Source: Candidatus Omnitrophota bacterium (lineage in GTDB: Bacteria; Omnitrophota; Gorgyraeia; Zapsychrales; Zapsychraceae). Taken from it: a stretch of 64,000 nucleotides of DNA. A program made the translations under genes and the position numbers. Location: NCBI GenBank assembly GCA_020632495.1, contig JACKFL010000006.1, forward strand, positions 558,001-622,000, read 5' to 3'. Shown here one piece after another: positions 48,126 through 55,315 of the stretch (position 1 is the stretch's first letter; the number at the start of each line of letters is the position of its first letter). The notes below the pieces were generated by a model. That model was not told where the DNA came from, made no database searches, and worked only from the letters and a program-made list of their open reading frames with translations.

Positions 48126-48863
48126 ATGCGACGAAGAAGTTTTGGATGCTTTTGGGCGGTAATTATTTCGCTGCTGTTGCCGGCAGCCGGCGCGGAGGCC
48201 GTATCTTTGGACCTGTCCGTCATTCCCAGCAACGGGGAAATCAACGGGGCCCTGTTCAGCCGGACGGATCAAACCGGCCAGGGAACGGGTAATTTTGAAT
48301 CTTTTCTGCGGATTCAGGCCAATACGTCGGAAAGCGGTTATAATACAGACGGCGCCCTCGAGTTCGATACAAAATCCGGAATATGGACCCATTCCATCAA
48401 GATCTCGGATATCCCTCTGCTCAATTTTAACGGTATCGATTACCGGGAAATCCTGCTGGATGCGGGAGAGCAGGGACCGTTGGGCGGGACCAACAATCAA
48501 TTGAGAATTGATGTCCTGGACATGTATCTGCTGAATGCGGCCAACATTACCGGATATCCGGCGAACTTTCCGGTCGCGGACCGTAAGTATACCCTGGCGG
48601 GCGATGATCAGTGGGATTCAATCATGCTCAACAATATCGTCGGAAACGGAGTGTCCGATATGTTCATCCTGATTCCGGATTCCTATTTCACCGGTCCCAA
48701 CGAATATTTCTACCTGTATTCAGAATTGTCGCTCAGCGGCGGGACATTTGAGGAGTTCGGTGTTCAGGTGGGTACCGATTCCACAGCCGTTCCCGAGCCG
48801 ACCAGCTTGATGCTGTTCGGCGGCGGACTTGCAGGCGCGTTTCTCAGACGCCGGCGAGCATAG
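48126..48863 (+). CDS. PEP-CTERM sorting domain protein
   Basis: 245 aa from the ATG with GAGGAA nine nt upstream; earlier in-frame ATGs at 48087 and 48108 lack one. The signal peptide ends near AEA-V. The C-terminus is a full PEP-CTERM sorting tag: VPEP at about 220, a hydrophobic helix (TSLMLFGGGLAGAFL) and RRRRA. Such proteins are exported and processed at the tag by an exosortase, often with extracellular polysaccharide or biofilm production. No exosortase lies in the window. The body (about 25-215) is beta-rich and not recognised. It is followed by its own terminator. Confidence 0.87.
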   Translation: MRRRSFGCFWAVIISLLLPAAGAEAVSLDLSVIPSNGEINGALFSRTDQTGQGTGNFESFLRIQANTSESGYNTDGALEFDTKSGIWTHSIKISDIPLLNFNGIDYREILLDAGEQGPLGGTNNQLRIDVLDMYLLNAANITGYPANFPVADRKYTLAGDDQWDSIMLNNIVGNGVSDMFILIPDSYFTGPNEYFYLYSELSLSGGTFEEFGVQVGTDSTAVPEPTSLMLFGGGLAGAFLRRRRA

Positions 48864-48887
48864 TTTTACGGACGGAAGAGATTTAAG

Positions 48888-48929
48888 ACAAGGGCAACCA
48901 GCCGATACGGCGGTTGTCCTTGTTTTTTT
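48888..48929 (+). terminator. Terminator after the PEP-CTERM gene
   Basis: The stem acaagggcaacc / ggttgtccttgt (one G.T pair) is followed by a T run. Confidence 0.88.
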
Positions 48930-48955
48930 GGGGTATTTGCATTAGACTTGTGTGA

Positions 48956-49507
48956 ATGAAAATCATTAGCGGGCAATATAAGGGAAGAAACTTTTACCGT
49001 CCCGATGGGATCCGGCCCGCGCAGGGTTACGTGGTCAAGTCCCTGTTCGACACGCTTGGCCAGGACCTGGAGGGGCTGGTCTTTCTGGATTTGTTCGCCG
49101 GTTCAGGGGCCGTCGGCATGGAAGCCCTGTCCCGGGGCGCGCGTCACTGCACATTTGTGGAGCGCGACCGGCGCTGCGTTAAGGTTATTTCACAGAATGC
49201 AACTCTTTTGGGTATAGAGGCTTACAGTCTGATAGCCGGGGACGTGTTTGCCAATATCAAGACATTTGCCGCGCAGGAGGACCGTTTTGATATCATCTTC
49301 TGCGACCCCCCTTATGAGCGGGACATGGCCAAAAAGTCCTTGAAAACGCTAGGGGCCTATGATATATTACAGCCCGCCTCAATCGTGATTTTCAAGCATG
49401 AGCAGCACGAGATCCTACCGTCGCAAAACGGCCGGCTGGTGAGGTTTAAGGAAAAAAAGTACGGGGCGACGCTGTTGAGTTTTTACCAGCCGGACTTTAC
49501 CGCCTAG
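48956..49507 (+). CDS. rsmD: 16S rRNA (guanine(966)-N(2))-methyltransferase RsmD
   Basis: 183 aa, typical length. It uses S-adenosylmethionine to methylate G966 of 16S rRNA. Visible are the N-terminal IISGQYKGR, the SAM-binding LDLFAGSGAVGMEALSRGA, acidic VERD, and the catalytic DPPY at residues 117-120. The usual RPT-x3-R element is altered to RPAQGYVVKSLFDTL. Its start is 27 nt after the preceding terminator. coaD follows after 39 nt, the common rsmD-coaD pair. Confidence 0.94.
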   Translation: MKIISGQYKGRNFYRPDGIRPAQGYVVKSLFDTLGQDLEGLVFLDLFAGSGAVGMEALSRGARHCTFVERDRRCVKVISQNATLLGIEAYSLIAGDVFANIKTFAAQEDRFDIIFCDPPYERDMAKKSLKTLGAYDILQPASIVIFKHEQHEILPSQNGRLVRFKEKKYGATLLSFYQPDFTA

Positions 49508-49546
49508 GCCGTCAAAACACTCACTTATGACAATGCGGAGCAACCC

Positions 49547-50026
49547 ATGAGCCAAGCGGCCCTGTATCCGGGCAGTTTTGACCCGGTGACTTACGGTCAC
49601 ATCGATCTTTTGCAACGAGCGGCCAAGGTCTTTAATCCGGTCTTGGTAGGCGTCGCGCACAATACGGCCAAAGAGACGCTGTTCAGCGATGCAGAACGTG
49701 TAGAGATGCTGCGTGAAGTCACCGCTGATATTGACAATATTAAGGTTGTGGCTTTCCGGGGATTGGTCGTGGAATTTGCCCGGCAACAGGGCGTGAACGT
49801 TTTGTTGCGCGGCCTGCGCATGATTTCGGATTTTGAGTACGAATTGCAGATGGCGCTGACCAACCGGCGGCTGGACGACGGAATCGAGACCGTCTTTCTC
49901 ATGCCGTCTGAAAATTGTTCTTTTCTGTCATCAGGTCTGATCAAGGAAGCGGCCCGCTTGGGCGCGGACCTGAGTTCATTTGTTCCGGATGCCATCGCCC
50001 GGCGATTACGGGAAAAGTTCGCGTAA
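49547..50026 (+). CDS. coaD: Phosphopantetheine adenylyltransferase
   Basis: 159 aa, typical length. It makes dephospho-CoA from 4'-phosphopantetheine and ATP, the penultimate step of CoA synthesis. The nucleotidyltransferase motif YPGSFDPVTYGHIDLL (T-x-G-H type) is at the N-terminus. RGLRMISDFEYELQMALTNR and SSGLIKE, both family signatures, follow. GCGGAG precedes the ATG. It supplies the CoA from which the phosphopantetheinyl transferase at 29306 takes its group, although the two loci are far apart. Confidence 0.96.
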   Translation: MSQAALYPGSFDPVTYGHIDLLQRAAKVFNPVLVGVAHNTAKETLFSDAERVEMLREVTADIDNIKVVAFRGLVVEFARQQGVNVLLRGLRMISDFEYELQMALTNRRLDDGIETVFLMPSENCSFLSSGLIKEAARLGADLSSFVPDAIARRLREKFA

Positions 50027-50047
50027 TCAACGGTCAAGGAGGTAAAG

Positions 50048-50497
50048 ATGGAAAAGATCAAGATCAAGGATATTGGTGAGCGCGGACTGACCGTGCGCGA
50101 TACGATCAGTGAAGAGCTCTTCGGATTGACCAACGAAGATTACCTGTGGCTGATCGAACCGGTCCAGGTTGAGGTAAAGCTCAAACGCTTTGATGCCACG
50201 GTACTCGGCGATGTGCAGGTCAGCACCAGCTATCAGTCGAGTTGCAGCCGGACGCTGGAAGATGTCCGCCGGGAATGGAAGGATTCGTTCGAACTTGATT
50301 ACGAGGTGGAGCGGGAGCAGGAATTCCTGGATATGGAGGATGACATCCGCCAGGAGATTATCATTAGGCTGCCGACCAAGGTCCTCAGTGACGCGGAATT
50401 GAAGAAGGAGCAGGAGAACCTCGGTTTGGAAGAAGAGGAAGTTCCTCCGGCCAACACATACCGGCCGTTCGCCGGATTGAAGGATTTGGAAGCGTAA
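50048..50497 (+). CDS. YceD/DUF177 family protein
   Basis: 149 aa, highly acidic. AAGGAGGT precedes the ATG. It has the DUF177 pattern: an N-terminal strand region (IKIKDIGERGLTVRDTI), VEVKLKRFDATVLGDVQVST with cysteine in SSCSRTLEDVRREWKDSFEL, and an acidic C-terminal segment (LDMEDDIRQEIIIRLPTKVL). Its place directly before rpmF is the classic yceD-rpmF pairing. The family is tied to ribosome or rRNA biology, and its exact role is unsettled. Confidence 0.87.
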   Translation: MEKIKIKDIGERGLTVRDTISEELFGLTNEDYLWLIEPVQVEVKLKRFDATVLGDVQVSTSYQSSCSRTLEDVRREWKDSFELDYEVEREQEFLDMEDDIRQEIIIRLPTKVLSDAELKKEQENLGLEEEEVPPANTYRPFAGLKDLEA

Positions 50498-50573
50498 TAA
50501 AAAATATTAAGACGCCGCTAAAACGGCGGTCCATTTATAGGTAACAGACCACGATCAAACAGGAGACACTATC

Positions 50574-50774
50574 ATGGCGCATCCTAAACGCAAACATTCC
50601 AAGCAACGCAGCCGCAAGCGACGCACGCATCAGGGGCTGCCCGGTCATTTCGGACATCTGTCCACGACCGGAAGCACGATGGGCTACAACCACCGCATTG
50701 ATCCCGTGACCGGTATGTACAAGGGCCAGCAGATTGTGGCCATTAAGGTCAGGGGAACCGATCAAAAACAGTAG
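50574..50774 (+). CDS. rpmF: 50S ribosomal protein bL32
   Basis: 66 aa. The N-terminus MAHPKRKHSKQRSRKRRTHQ is the conserved bL32 pattern. The C-terminal half has no cysteines and reads MGYNHRIDPVTGMYKGQQIV, so it is a zinc-free form. It lies between yceD and plsX, the usual order. AGGAGA precedes the ATG by about 7 nt. The leader holds a small GC stem (about 50513-50532) of unknown role. Confidence 0.93.
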   Translation: MAHPKRKHSKQRSRKRRTHQGLPGHFGHLSTTGSTMGYNHRIDPVTGMYKGQQIVAIKVRGTDQKQ

Positions 50775-50818
50775 TTAAAGGTTGAAAATAATCCGTCAGC
50801 CTTTACAAAAGTACTGGG

Positions 50819-50846
50819 GGCCGCTTTCTAAGCGGCCTGACTTTTT
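50819..50846 (+). terminator. Terminator-like hairpin between rpmF and plsX
   Basis: A perfect 8-bp stem GGCCGCTT-TCT-AAGCGGCC is followed shortly by a short T run. It may partly terminate or attenuate transcription into plsX. Confidence 0.55.
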
Positions 50847-50873
50847 AACGAAGACACCTTTCGGTAATCAGAC

Positions 50874-51911
50874 ATGAAAATAGTCGTAGATGCCATGGGC
50901 GGTGATCACGCTCCGCAGGCCGTTGTTGCGGGTGTCATCGAAGCCATCAAAGAGATCAAAGTCCATGTCGCGCTGGTCGGTCAGGAAGATCTGATCCAAA
51001 AAGAGCTTGCCCAGTACGAATACCCCAAGGATCACGTCGAAGTCGTTCACGCCCCGGAAGTCGTTGGTATGGATGAACCCGCGATTACCCCCATCCGCAG
51101 GAAAAAAAACTCCTCCATTACGATCGGAATCAATCTTCTCAAGCAGGACGGCTACGACGCCTTTGTCAGCGCGGGTAATACCGGCGCGGTTGTTGCCGCC
51201 GGAACCATCAATCTGGGCATGCTCGAAGGCGTGGACCGGCCGGCGATCGGTACGGTTATTCCGACACTGAAGGAGTTTTCCTTTGTGATCGATGTGGGCG
51301 CCAATACAGAAGCCAAGCCGGCCCACTTATTGCAGTCAGCCCTGATGGCGAAGATTTATGCGCGCGAAGTCCTCGGTGTGGAAACCCCGACGATCGGCCT
51401 GTTGAATATCGGCGAAGAGGCCGGCAAAGGCGGCGGTCTCGCCAAAGAAGCCTACAAGCTGATGCAGGACCACTTAAAGAATTTTATCGGCAATATCGAA
51501 GCCAATGAGGTCTTCAGCGGCAAGGCGAATTGCATCGTCTGTGACGGGTTCGTAGGCAATGTGCTGCTCAAGGTCTCTGAAGGATTGCTCGAGTCGGTCG
51601 GAAAACTGGTTAAACGCGAGGTGAAGAAGAGTCCGGTCGCCATGATCGGGGCCGGTCTGATGAAAATGGGGTTGGGAAATCTGCGTAAGTTGGCGGACTA
51701 TTCGGAATTCGGCGGGGCTCCCTTGCTGGGCGTCAACGGCGTGGTGATGATCGGTCACGGCCGATCCAATCCCAAGGCGATCAAGAATGCGATTAAGGCC
51801 ACTGTCCGGGAAGTCGAACATGACATTCTGTCCGCCATGATCAAGGAACTGAATCGTCCTGACGTCGTCACCGCCGCGCGGTCGACCAATTTTGCAGGCG
51901 GGGCATCATAG
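50874..51911 (+). CDS. plsX: Phosphate acyltransferase PlsX
   Basis: 345 aa, normal length. It makes acyl-phosphate from acyl-ACP for phospholipid synthesis. Signatures: KIVVDAMGGDHAPQAVV at the N-terminus, GMDEPAITPIRRKKNSSI, DAFVSAGNTGAVVAAG, VIDVGANTEAKPAHLLQ, IGEEAGKGG and DGFVGNVLLKVSEG. It is followed by fabH after 10 nt. No strong ribosome binding site is visible ahead of the ATG. Confidence 0.96.
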   Translation: MKIVVDAMGGDHAPQAVVAGVIEAIKEIKVHVALVGQEDLIQKELAQYEYPKDHVEVVHAPEVVGMDEPAITPIRRKKNSSITIGINLLKQDGYDAFVSAGNTGAVVAAGTINLGMLEGVDRPAIGTVIPTLKEFSFVIDVGANTEAKPAHLLQSALMAKIYAREVLGVETPTIGLLNIGEEAGKGGGLAKEAYKLMQDHLKNFIGNIEANEVFSGKANCIVCDGFVGNVLLKVSEGLLESVGKLVKREVKKSPVAMIGAGLMKMGLGNLRKLADYSEFGGAPLLGVNGVVMIGHGRSNPKAIKNAIKATVREVEHDILSAMIKELNRPDVVTAARSTNFAGGAS

Positions 51912-51921
51912 AAAGCGCATT

Positions 51922-52899
51922 ATGAAGAGTATCGGAATTTTAGGTCTGGGACATTGCCTGCCCGAGCGGGTTCTCTCCAATCACGATTTGGAAAAGATGG
52001 TCGATACTTCCGACGAATGGATCACCACCCGGACGGGGATCAAGGAGCGGCGGATCGCGGAAAAGGACCAGCCCAACAGCTCCCTGGCCACCGGAGCCGC
52101 CATCGAGGCAATCGCCAATTCCGGGATCGCGGCCGAGGATATCGAGCTGATCATCGTGGCCACCATTTCACCCGACAGCAATTTTCCTTCGGTGGCCTGC
52201 CTGGTGCAAAAGGCGGTGGGCGCGCGCAAAGCGGCCGCCTTTGATGTCTCCGCCGCGTGTTCGGGATTTCTGTACGCGTTAACGACCGCCAAACAATTTC
52301 TGGCCGGCGGGATGTTCAAAAACGCGCTGGTCATCGCCTCGGAAAAGATTACCGATCTGATCGACTGGAACGACCGCGGGACCTGTGTACTCTTCGGAGA
52401 CGGCGCCGGCGCCTGCGTCCTGGGAGCGGTCGACGACGGACACGGCATTATTTCGGATTTCATGCATGCGCAGGGTGAATTCGGTGATTTGATGGCGGTC
52501 GTTTCCGACGGGCGCGAGCCCATGGACCAGAAGCGGGAACTGATCCGTCTGCCGTACGTGGTCATGCAAGGCAAAGAGCTGTTCAAGGTCGCCGTCAATT
52601 CGATGGCCCTGGCCGTGGAGGAGGCGCTCAAGAAGGCCGGGCTCGGACTGCATGACATCGATCTGGTGGTCCCGCATCAGGCCAACGACCGCATCATTAC
52701 CGCGGTCGCCAAGAAACTGGAGGTCCCCAAAGAACGGTTCTTTATCAATATTCACAAATATGGTAATATGTCGGCTGCGTCCATTGCGGTGGCGTTGTAT
52801 GAAGCCGATGAGCAGGGGGTCCTTAAAAAAGGAGACCACGTGGCTTTGGTGACCTTCGGCGCCGGTCTGGTGAGCGCGGCAAATATTGTGAAGTGGTAA
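51922..52899 (+). CDS. fabH: Beta-ketoacyl-ACP synthase III FabH
   Basis: 325 aa from the ATG at 51922, which gives the family N-terminus SIGILGLGHCLPERVLSN; an open frame with an ATG at 51892 would overlap plsX. It starts fatty-acid chains by condensing acyl-CoA with malonyl-ACP. The catalytic triad is visible: Cys113 in DVSAACSG, His252 in VPHQAN and Asn in HKYGNMSAAS. In many genomes fabD follows directly, but here fabD lies 10.4 kb downstream. Confidence 0.96.
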   Translation: MKSIGILGLGHCLPERVLSNHDLEKMVDTSDEWITTRTGIKERRIAEKDQPNSSLATGAAIEAIANSGIAAEDIELIIVATISPDSNFPSVACLVQKAVGARKAAAFDVSAACSGFLYALTTAKQFLAGGMFKNALVIASEKITDLIDWNDRGTCVLFGDGAGACVLGAVDDGHGIISDFMHAQGEFGDLMAVVSDGREPMDQKRELIRLPYVVMQGKELFKVAVNSMALAVEEALKKAGLGLHDIDLVVPHQANDRIITAVAKKLEVPKERFFINIHKYGNMSAASIAVALYEADEQGVLKKGDHVALVTFGAGLVSAANIVKW

Positions 52900-52940
52900 T
52901 TCAGCGACAACAGAGTGTGATTCCATAAAAGGAGAGTATC

Positions 52941-53225
52941 GTGATTGAAGTGAACGAATATTTCGACGGCAAAGTCAAATCACTGCCGGTTAAGTCCGAC
53001 AAGGGAAAAAAGACGGTCGGGGTTATGGAACCGGGTGAATACGAGTTCGACACCCAGGAAAAAGAGACGGTGACCGTGGTCACAGGCGAATTTTCCGTGT
53101 ACTTTGCCGAATACGACGAATGGGAAGAGTTCGGCCCCGGATCATCTTTCGAAATCCCGGCCAATTCCAAGTTCAAAGTTAAAATCGCGCAGGATACGGC
53201 GTATCTGTGCGAATACGGCGACTAG
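52941..53225 (+). CDS. ppnP: Pyrimidine/purine nucleoside phosphorylase PpnP
   Basis: 94 aa with a GTG start preceded by AAAAGGAG. It is a small cupin of the DUF1255 family (E. coli YaiE/PpnP), splitting nucleosides with phosphate into base and ribose 1-phosphate. Matching stretches: NEYFDGKVKSL at the N-terminus, VGVMEPGEYEFDTQE, TVVTGEFSVYF, GSSFEIPANSKFKVKI and the C-terminal YLCEY. Length is normal. The stop codon lies inside the left arm of a multi-hairpin element (53222-53326). Confidence 0.93.
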   Translation: MIEVNEYFDGKVKSLPVKSDKGKKTVGVMEPGEYEFDTQEKETVTVVTGEFSVYFAEYDEWEEFGPGSSFEIPANSKFKVKIAQDTAYLCEYGD

Positions 53226-53326
53226 TGCTTCGACGAGTAGATTTCTCATCGTGTTTCTGCTCAGCACTAGTGGTGAGCAGGATTAATTCTTTCCTGAGGG
53301 AAAGAATTAATTTGTCGAACCACTAG
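53222..53326. repeat. Three-armed hairpin element after ppnP
   Basis: Outer arms CTAGTGCTTCGAC (53222-53234) and GTCGAACCACTAG (53314-53326) pair with one mismatch. Between them are three further hairpins: a small one about 53231-53251, CTGCTCA/TGAGCAG across 53257-53280, and a perfect 13-bp AT-rich stem ATTAATTCTTTCC-TGAG-GGAAAGAATTAAT at 53282-53311. The second hairpin contains CACTAGTG, which could pair with the outer arms instead. It could be a terminator, a small mobile repeat or a structured RNA; the sequence alone does not decide. Confidence 0.7.
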
Positions 53327-53373
53327 CCCGCGCGGCGTCTGCGCTCTACGCGGTGCATTCCGGAAAATTGGGG

Positions 53374-53403
53374 TTGTGCCGCCGGAAGTCCGTCCCCTAT
53401 AAT
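53374..53403 (+). promoter_or_regulatory. Promoter of the SDF symporter gene
   Basis: TTGTGC (53374-53379), an 18-bp spacer and a perfect TATAAT (53398-53403). The -10 ends only 8 nt before the TTG start at 53412, so the transcript would have almost no leader. Confidence 0.65.
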
Positions 53404-53411
53404 AAGACGCC

Positions 53412-54638
53412 TTGAAAAAATCCGTCCTGCACAGTTACCGTTTCACTCTTTTGCTGATCGGCGCGCTCTGCGCCGGATCGGTGACCGGATTGCTGCTGAA
53501 AGACAAGGCCGCCTTTTTTAAGCCCTTCGGCGATGTCTTTCTCAATCTCCTCTTCACAGCGGTCGTCCCGCTGGTTTTCTTTTCGATATCTTCCGCCGTC
53601 GCCGGCATGTCCAGCGGCCGCCGGCTCGGGAAAATTCTCCTGTACATGTTGATCGTCTTTCTCGCCACCGGTACGGTGGCGTCTTTATTGATGATCATGG
53701 CGGTCAAGGCCTTTCCTCCGGCGCAAGGTGTGCAGATCGCGCTGGAGGCGCCGGCCGATACGTCGGCCGTGACGCTCGGTGACGCGATCGTCCGCGCGTT
53801 GACTGTCTCCGATTTCGTCGATCTGCTTTCCAAGCGCAGCATGCTGGCGCTGATCATCTTTTCCATCCTCATCGGACTGGCGACCGCGGCCGCCGGCGAG
53901 CGGGCCGCCGGTTTTCGGTCGTTTCTGACCGGCGGCAACGAAGTCTTCAACAAGGTCATCGGATACATCATGCTGTACGCGCCGTTCGGACTGGGCGCGT
54001 ACTTCGCCTATCTGATCGGTGTCTTCGGCCCGCAGCTCTTCGGTTCGTATTTCCGCGCCATGCTCATCTATTATCCGCTCGCCGTACTGTATTTCTTCGG
54101 CGCGTTCAGCCTGTATGCCTGGATGGCGGCCGGTCGCGCGGGGGTCGGCGCGTTTTGGCGCAATATTTTTCCTGCGGCGGTGACGGCCCTGGGCACAGGC
54201 AGCAGCGTCGCTTCGATCCCGTTGAATCTGGAGGCTGCCGAGAAGAGCGGTGTGCCCGAGGACATTCGTGAGGTGGTGATCCCGATCGGCGCCACGATTC
54301 ACATGGACGGCTCATGCCTGTCGGCAGTGCTGAAGATTGCGTTGTTGTTCGGGATCTTTCAAATGGACTTCGCCGGCCCGGGGACACTGCTGACCACGCT
54401 TGCCGTGGCGTTATTAAGCGGCACCGTGATGAGCGGAATCCCGTCGGGCGGATTTCTCGGTGAAGTGATGATCGTGACACTGTACGGTTTCCCCCCGGAG
54501 GCCTTGCCCGTGATTTCCTTGATCGGCGCGCTGGTGGACCCGCCGGCGACCATGGTCAACGCGGTCGGGGACAATGTATCGAGTATGCTCGTGGCCCGCT
54601 GGATGGGCGGCCCGCAATGGCAGGAGGTGAAAGCATGA
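53412..54638 (+). CDS. Dicarboxylate/amino acid:cation symporter (SDF/DAACS family)
   Basis: 408 aa from a TTG start. Typical GltP/DctA-like layout: eight membrane helices and two re-entrant loops, with the serine-rich hairpin GTGSSVASIPLNLEAAEKSG, the IGATIHMDGSCL segment and the C-terminal LVDPPATMVNAVGDN, where the usual binding-site motif is D-x2-R-T-x2-N-V. Here Arg is absent (DPPATMVN), which points away from plain glutamate/aspartate towards another amino acid or peptide-derived substrate. It overlaps the L,D-transpeptidase gene (ATGA), and the downstream genes process muropeptides, so uptake of a cell-wall-derived substrate is a reasonable inference. Confidence 0.88.
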   Translation: MKKSVLHSYRFTLLLIGALCAGSVTGLLLKDKAAFFKPFGDVFLNLLFTAVVPLVFFSISSAVAGMSSGRRLGKILLYMLIVFLATGTVASLLMIMAVKAFPPAQGVQIALEAPADTSAVTLGDAIVRALTVSDFVDLLSKRSMLALIIFSILIGLATAAAGERAAGFRSFLTGGNEVFNKVIGYIMLYAPFGLGAYFAYLIGVFGPQLFGSYFRAMLIYYPLAVLYFFGAFSLYAWMAAGRAGVGAFWRNIFPAAVTALGTGSSVASIPLNLEAAEKSGVPEDIREVVIPIGATIHMDGSCLSAVLKIALLFGIFQMDFAGPGTLLTTLAVALLSGTVMSGIPSGGFLGEVMIVTLYGFPPEALPVISLIGALVDPPATMVNAVGDNVSSMLVARWMGGPQWQEVKA

Positions 54639-55315
54639 GATTACGACGCTATCTAATGGCAGCGGGCGTGGCCGTGACGGTGACCGCCTGCGCGTATCTG
54701 CCGGTGAAGGAAAGCACGATTACAGCACTCCAGGAATTGCCGGCGAAGAGCAGGCAGGCCGTGATCGTAATCCCGGACCGTCGCGTCCCGCACCGGGCCA
54801 CGGTGACGCTCTGGGAGCGTCAGCAGGACGAGTGGCAGATGACGGGGAAGGTGATGGCCGCGACGGTCGGACGCTCCGGGATCGCGCCGTCCGACAGCAA
54901 GCGCGAAGGCGACGGCCGTACCCCGTCGGGAACGTTCGATCTGAAACGTGCCTTCGGGTACGCCAAGGACGCCGACACCGGCCTGGACTACCGCATGGTC
55001 TCGACCTATGATTTCTGGGTGGATGATCCGACGTCCGACCAATACAACCGCTGGGTACGGGTCAAACCCGAGGCGCGCTCCTACGAGACCCTGCGCCGGG
55101 ACGATGATCTCTATAAATACGCGGTGGTCGTCGAATACAACACCGGTCCCATCGTGCGGGGCGCCGGCTCGGCGATTTTCTTGCATGTGTGGAAGGACGA
55201 GAACACCGCGACCGCCGGGTGTATCGCACTCAAGGAAGACCACCTCAAACAAATACTCGGCTGGCTCGATGCCGCAAAGAATCCGGTGATCTTCATCAGG
55301 TACCATGATCAATAA
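54635..55315 (+). CDS. L,D-transpeptidase (YkuD domain) lipoprotein
   Basis: 226 aa from the ATG behind AGGAGGTG, overlapping the symporter stop. The N-terminus is a lipoprotein signal with lipobox VTAC near residue 17. The YkuD/ErfK catalytic region is present with His184 (IFLHVW) and Cys196 (TATAGCIAL). Earlier elements include IAPSDSKREGDGRTPSGTFDL, typical of the family. It should act on peptidoglycan stem peptides at meso-diaminopimelate, as cross-linker, exchanger or carboxypeptidase, in the periplasm. It overlaps the NlpC/P60 gene by 11 nt. Confidence 0.92.
   Translation: MRLRRYLMAAGVAVTVTACAYLPVKESTITALQELPAKSRQAVIVIPDRRVPHRATVTLWERQQDEWQMTGKVMAATVGRSGIAPSDSKREGDGRTPSGTFDLKRAFGYAKDADTGLDYRMVSTYDFWVDDPTSDQYNRWVRVKPEARSYETLRRDDDLYKYAVVVEYNTGPIVRGAGSAIFLHVWKDENTATAGCIALKEDHLKQILGWLDAAKNPVIFIRYHDQ

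Noticed and set aside
53222..53326. Integron attC site
   Set aside because: No GTTRRRY/RYYYAAC core pair; the arms read CTTCGAC/GTCGAAC and there are no cassettes.
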